Below, one piece after another: positions 13,161 to 16,343 of a DNA stretch of 16,343 nucleotides (position 1 is its first letter; the number at the start of each line of letters is the position of its first letter). The notes beneath the pieces were generated by a model. That model saw nothing but the letters and a program-made list of their open reading frames with translations. It was not told the DNA's origin and did no database searches. Where the stretch lies: NCBI GenBank assembly GCA_937958785.1, contig CALGMY010000024.1:1-16343 (forward strand), written 5' to 3'. The translations under genes were made by a program, and so were the position numbers. The DNA is from an uncultured Gammaproteobacteria bacterium (GTDB taxonomy: Bacteria; Pseudomonadota; Gammaproteobacteria; Steroidobacterales; GCA-2729495).

Positions 13161-14792
13161 ATGTCCACTGTCACCGCCCGCCTCGCCGTTCTGTTGGTTG
13201 CCGCGCTCCTCGGCCCCCTCGCCAGGGCCGCGACCGTGACGATCGTCCCCAGCACTGCCGCACCGGAGGTCGGCGACACGTTCACGCTGACGGTGACCGC
13301 CGACGTGGGCAACACCTTCGCGGCCACCATGGCCCTGTCCTTCGACGCATCCAAGGTGGCGTTCGTCAGTGGCGTCACCACGGGGGACTGGACGGTCTTC
13401 ACGAAGAACAGCCCCACGACCGACAATCCGACCGTCTTCGACATCGAGGCACCGGCCGCGACGGCGGCGAACCCGGGCACCTACAGCGCCGCGATCCTCA
13501 CCTTCCAGGCCATCGCTGGCGGGGCCGCCGGCATCGTGATCAACGACGACGGGGGATTTCTCACGGGCTGGTTCGACGCCGATACCGCCGAGTACATCCC
13601 CGTGACCTATACCCAGGCCACGGTGGGCGTTGTGGCCAACGGCCCGGCGATCAGCGTGACCGACAGCGTCTTCCCTGACAACGACCGGGAGCTCGATTTC
13701 GGACAGGTGACCGAAGGCACGACTTCCATCGCCCGGACGTTCACGATCACCAACACGGGCAACCTGGACCTCGAGGTCGGCCCGGTCGCAGATGCCGACG
13801 CCCTCGACCTGCCATTCACGCTGACAGGTGATTCCTGCAGCGGCAACACGGTGCCACCTGCCAGCAGCTGCACGCTGTCCGTGGACTTCTCGCCCGCCGC
13901 GACAGGCGACTTCACCGACACCTTCGACGTGCCGTCCAACGCCCCCGAGACCGTGGTTCTGTCCGTCCTCGGCACCGGCGTCGGGGCGCCGGCCCCGGAC
14001 GTGGTAGTGACAGACTCCATCATCCCGGGCAGCGATCTCAGCCTGCCCTTCGGGAGCGTGGCAGTGGGCGCGTCTTCCACCGCTACCCTGACGGTCACCA
14101 ACAGCGGCAATGCGGACCTCACGCTCGGCCAGGTGGCCACGGCCGAACCGCTCGGCGCGCCCTTCAGCGTCGTGACGGACACCTGCTCGGGCCAGACCAT
14201 CGCCCCCCTGGGTACCTGCACGGTGGAAGTGCGCTTCGAGCCCACGGCCGTGGGCGCCGTCGCGGACAACCTGGACATCCCGTCCGACGACCCGGACCAG
14301 CCCTCGTTGATCATCGCGGCCAGCGGCACGGGCGCCGCGGTGCCGGTGCCGGACATCGTGGTCACGGACGACGTGGATCCCGCAGGGGACCTGGAAGTAC
14401 CGTTCGGGGACGTGCCCGCGGGCACGCCGGCCACCCGGGCGGTGACGGTAACCAATGCCGGGACCGGGGATCTCATCATCCTGACGGTGGCGGGGTCCAA
14501 CCCCCTTGCAGCGCCATTCAGCCTGTCCACCGACACGTGTTCCGGCCGCACCCTTCCACCGGCGGGCACCTGCTCCCTCGCGATCCGGTTCGTCCCCGGG
14601 GCGCCGCGGGGCTTCAACGACAGCCTCAACATCCCGTCCAACGACCCTGACGAGACCACGGTCATCGTCACGGTGAATGGCACTGGTACCGTTCCTGCCG
14701 GCAGTGGCGGCAGTTCGGCGGTGGACACCAGCCTCGTGCTGCTCCTGGCCGCGCTGGCCTCCAGGGGCCGGCGGCGACAAGGTCGCGCCTGA
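13161..14792 (+). CDS. Secreted cohesin-like protein with three Ig-like repeats and CTERM sorting tail
   Basis: The 543-residue product starts with a signal peptide (MSTVTARLAVLLVAALLGPLARA, AxA cleavage after Ala23), which fixes the start; AGGA lies 9-10 nt upstream. Residues about 25-157 look like a cohesin module: PEVGDTFTLTVTADVG, then MALSFDASKVAFVSG, and TYSAAILTFQAIAGGAAG. Three repeats of about 115 residues (161-276, 277-394, 395-508) follow, each with LxFGxV, a TNxGxxDL strand, DxCSGxTxPPxxxC and PSxxPE/DxPD. These are the ASH-like or 'choice-of-anchor D' Ig folds, each with a likely disulfide. The tail GSGGSSAVD-TSLVLLLAALASR-GRRRQGRA has the Gly-rich motif, hydrophobic stretch and Arg cluster of GlyGly- or JDVT-CTERM signals, processed by rhombosortase-type proteases and linked to type II secretion. 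A surface structural or binding role is inferred. It is convergent with prfC, 17 bp apart. Confidence 0.88.
   Translation: MSTVTARLAVLLVAALLGPLARAATVTIVPSTAAPEVGDTFTLTVTADVGNTFAATMALSFDASKVAFVSGVTTGDWTVFTKNSPTTDNPTVFDIEAPAATAANPGTYSAAILTFQAIAGGAAGIVINDDGGFLTGWFDADTAEYIPVTYTQATVGVVANGPAISVTDSVFPDNDRELDFGQVTEGTTSIARTFTITNTGNLDLEVGPVADADALDLPFTLTGDSCSGNTVPPASSCTLSVDFSPAATGDFTDTFDVPSNAPETVVLSVLGTGVGAPAPDVVVTDSIIPGSDLSLPFGSVAVGASSTATLTVTNSGNADLTLGQVATAEPLGAPFSVVTDTCSGQTIAPLGTCTVEVRFEPTAVGAVADNLDIPSDDPDQPSLIIAASGTGAAVPVPDIVVTDDVDPAGDLEVPFGDVPAGTPATRAVTVTNAGTGDLIILTVAGSNPLAAPFSLSTDTCSGRTLPPAGTCSLAIRFVPGAPRGFNDSLNIPSNDPDETTVIVTVNGTGTVPAGSGGSSAVDTSLVLLLAALASRGRRRQGRA
13641..14690 (+). repeat. Three tandem Ig-like (choice-of-anchor D) domain repeats
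   Basis: The three units start near 13641, 13989 and 14343, a period of about 350 bp. Conserved positions include VTD near the start, FG(Q/S/D)V, TxTNxGxxDL, the CSG...C pair and PSxxPxxP near the end. The units are clearly diverged at the DNA level, so this is not a recent expansion. Confidence 0.8.
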
Positions 14793-14804
14793 AGGCGCGC
14801 CTAC
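14781..14804 (-). repeat. REP-like palindrome overlapping the end of the cohesin-like gene
   Basis: On the minus strand the 24 bases read GTAGG, then stem CGCGCC, loop TTCA, stem GGCGCG, then ACC. The GTAG head and the stem with a TTCA loop are the layout of REP elements common in Xanthomonadaceae and Pseudomonas (there GTAGG-A-GCGGC-TTCA-GCCGC-G-ACC, from memory). Both stem halves differ from that form in a paired way. It covers the codons Gly-Arg-Ala and the TGA of the cohesin-like gene and most of the gap to prfC. It may also act as a weak bidirectional terminator. Confidence 0.55.
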
Positions 14805-14809
14805 GGGCG

Positions 14810-16343
14810 CTACTGCAGCCGCTGGCCGTGCTCGCGGGTGGCGTGAAAGCCGATGGTGGGCCAGCGCTCGAGCGTGAGCTTCAGGTTGTACTTGTTGCTG
14901 GCGAGGAAGACCGGGTTGCCGTCCACGTCCTTCGCGAGGGACATGGCCTCGTCCTTCTCGAATTTCTTCCGGGTTGCCTCGTCCGGGTAGGTGAGCCAGC
15001 GGGCGGTAAAGATGTCCACGTTGTCGTAGACCGCGTCCACGTTGTACTCGGCCGACAGGCGGTGGGCGACGATCTCGAACTGCAGCCGACCGACGGCCCC
15101 GAGGAGGATCTGGGCCCCCTGCCGGGCGGTGAGCACCTGGATGGCGCCCTCCTCGCCCAGTTCCTGAAGACCCTTTTGCAACTGCTTGCTTTTCATGGGG
15201 TCCCGAGGCCGGGCTGCCCGGAACAGCTCCGGGGCGAAGTACGGGATTCCCTTGTAGCCCAGGGCCTCTCCCTCGGACAGCGTGTCCCCGATCTGCAGCT
15301 GGCCATGGTTGTGGATGCCGATGATGTCGCCGGCGACGGCGCCGACGCTGGTGACCCGCTCGTTGGCCATGAACGTCAGCGCGTTGGCGAGCTTCATGTC
15401 ACGTCCACTGCGCAGGTGGCGGGCCTTCATGCCCGGCACGTAGCGTCCCGAGCAGATGCGGAAGAAGGCGATCCGGTCCCGGTGCTTGGGATCCATGTTC
15501 GCCTGGATCTTGAAGACGAAGCCACTGAAGGCGGATTCGGTCGGTGACACCTGGCGGCCGCCACCGTCCCGGGGCTGGGGAGGCGGCGCCCAGTCCACGA
15601 GGGCCTGCAGCACCTCCTGCACGCCGAAGTTGTTGATGCCCGAGCCGAAGAATACCGGCGACTGCTGGCCGGCAAGGAACTGCCGCGGGTCGAACGGCGC
15701 GCTCGCGTCCCGGAGCAGGGCAACGTCGGCGCGCAGGCTCGGTACCTCATCCGGGAACAGCCCGGTGAGCTTCGGATTGTCGATGCCGTGGATCTCCTCC
15801 ACGGCGGTGCGTTTCTCCTCGCCCGGCGTGAAGCGCAGCAGCCGGTCCTCGAGCAGGTGGTAGACACCGCGAAAGGACTTGCCCATGCCGATGGGCCAGC
15901 TGATGGGGGCGCACTCGATCGTCAGGGCGCCCTCGATCTCCTCCAGCAGCGAGAGGGGCGACCGCACCTCCCGGTCCATCTTGTTCACGAAGGTGATGAT
16001 CGGCGTGTTCCGGAGCCGGCAGACCTCGAGCAGCTTCAGGGTCTGGGCCTCCACGCCCTTGGCCGCGTCGATCACCATCACCGCCGCGTCCACCGCCGTG
16101 AGTACCCGGTAGGTGTCCTCCGAGAAATCCTCGTGGCCAGGCGTGTCCAGCAGGTTGATCGTGTGGCCCGCATACTCGAACTGCATGACGGAGCTCGTCA
16201 CCGAGATGCCCCGCTGCTTTTCCACCTCCATCCAGTCGGACGTGGCGTGGCGGGAGCTGCGCCGGGCCTTCACCGTGCCGGCCAGCTGGATGGCGCCGCC
16301 AAAGAGCAGCAGCTTCTCGGTGAGGGTGGGCTTGCCCGCGTCC
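14810..16343 (-). CDS. prfC: Peptide chain release factor 3 (partial at 5' end)
   Basis: RF3 is a translational GTPase that removes RF1 and RF2 from the ribosome after termination. 510 residues are visible; about 20 N-terminal residues lie beyond the right edge (E. coli RF3 has 529). The in-frame sequence runs from DAGKPTLTEKLLLFGGAIQ at the edge. The RF3 signature SDWMEVEKQRGISVTSSVMQF, G3 motif DTPGHEDFSEDTYR, G4 motif NKMD, GFVFKIQANMDPKHRDRIAF, IGDTLSEGE, GIPYFAPELFR and LGAVGRLQFEIV all match. One oddity: the P-loop reads G-K-P-T instead of G-K-T-T, replacing the Mg-coordinating threonine (codon at 16328-16330). It is otherwise a normal gene, convergent with the cohesin-like gene. Confidence 0.96.
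   Translation of the reverse strand, partial: DAGKPTLTEKLLLFGGAIQLAGTVKARRSSRHATSDWMEVEKQRGISVTSSVMQFEYAGHTINLLDTPGHEDFSEDTYRVLTAVDAAVMVIDAAKGVEAQTLKLLEVCRLRNTPIITFVNKMDREVRSPLSLLEEIEGALTIECAPISWPIGMGKSFRGVYHLLEDRLLRFTPGEEKRTAVEEIHGIDNPKLTGLFPDEVPSLRADVALLRDASAPFDPRQFLAGQQSPVFFGSGINNFGVQEVLQALVDWAPPPQPRDGGGRQVSPTESAFSGFVFKIQANMDPKHRDRIAFFRICSGRYVPGMKARHLRSGRDMKLANALTFMANERVTSVGAVAGDIIGIHNHGQLQIGDTLSEGEALGYKGIPYFAPELFRAARPRDPMKSKQLQKGLQELGEEGAIQVLTARQGAQILLGAVGRLQFEIVAHRLSAEYNVDAVYDNVDIFTARWLTYPDEATRKKFEKDEAMSLAKDVDGNPVFLASNKYNLKLTLERWPTIGFHATREHGQRLQ

Noticed and set aside
12537..14780. 747-residue minus-strand frame opposite the cohesin-like gene
   Set aside because: The opposite strand has a signal peptide, domain repeats and a sorting tail; this frame has none and also overlaps yghU in another frame.

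Overview
The window looks like chromosomal DNA of a high-GC member of the Gammaproteobacteria. The gene order queA-tgt-yajC-secD-secF is the one known from Escherichia coli. FadH, YghU and RF3 are close to the E. coli forms at their diagnostic residues. A short GTAGG-headed palindrome near the right end resembles REP elements of Xanthomonadaceae and Pseudomonas. I cannot name a genus. The left edge lies just past the secF stop codon; the right edge cuts off the first residues of prfC.

Region 1 (15-5364, all minus strand) is a tight housekeeping operon. queA and tgt make the queuosine modification of tRNA and overlap by 4 bp. yajC, secD and secF encode the accessory translocase that uses the proton motive force to help pull proteins through SecYEG. 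Region 2 (5424-5524, plus strand) is a tRNA-Leu(CAA) gene with a -10-like box and a GC-rich discriminator. Region 3 (5545-8979, minus) is a 1144-residue secreted protein: signal peptide, 14 FG-GAP beta-propeller blades (suggesting two seven-bladed propellers), a fibronectin-III-like domain, a thrombospondin-3-like calcium region and a C-terminal dockerin-like pair of calcium loops.

Region 4 (9092-12990, minus) is a compact four-gene operon: a 65-residue small protein, the YghU-type glutathione transferase, a crotonase and FadH. Starts and stops overlap as TGATG and GTGA, followed by a 10-bp gap. FadH and the crotonase point to breakdown of unsaturated fatty acids; the transferase may handle peroxides or disulfides. 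Region 5 (13161-14792, plus) is a secreted protein with a cohesin-like module, three disulfide-bearing Ig-like repeats and a GlyGly-CTERM-like sorting tail. Its last codons and stop lie inside a REP-like palindrome. Region 6 (14810-16343, minus) is prfC (peptide chain release factor 3), partial at its 5' end.

The most novel possibility is that the cohesin-like protein of region 5 and the dockerin-like propeller protein of region 3 form a surface pair outside any cellulosome. This is inference from domain architecture. The second notable point is a Thr-to-Pro change at the magnesium-binding position of the RF3 P-loop, 14 bases from the window edge, where a sequence error must be excluded first. 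No gene-free stretch exceeds about 170 bases. I saw no CRISPR array, insertion sequence, integrase or rRNA.
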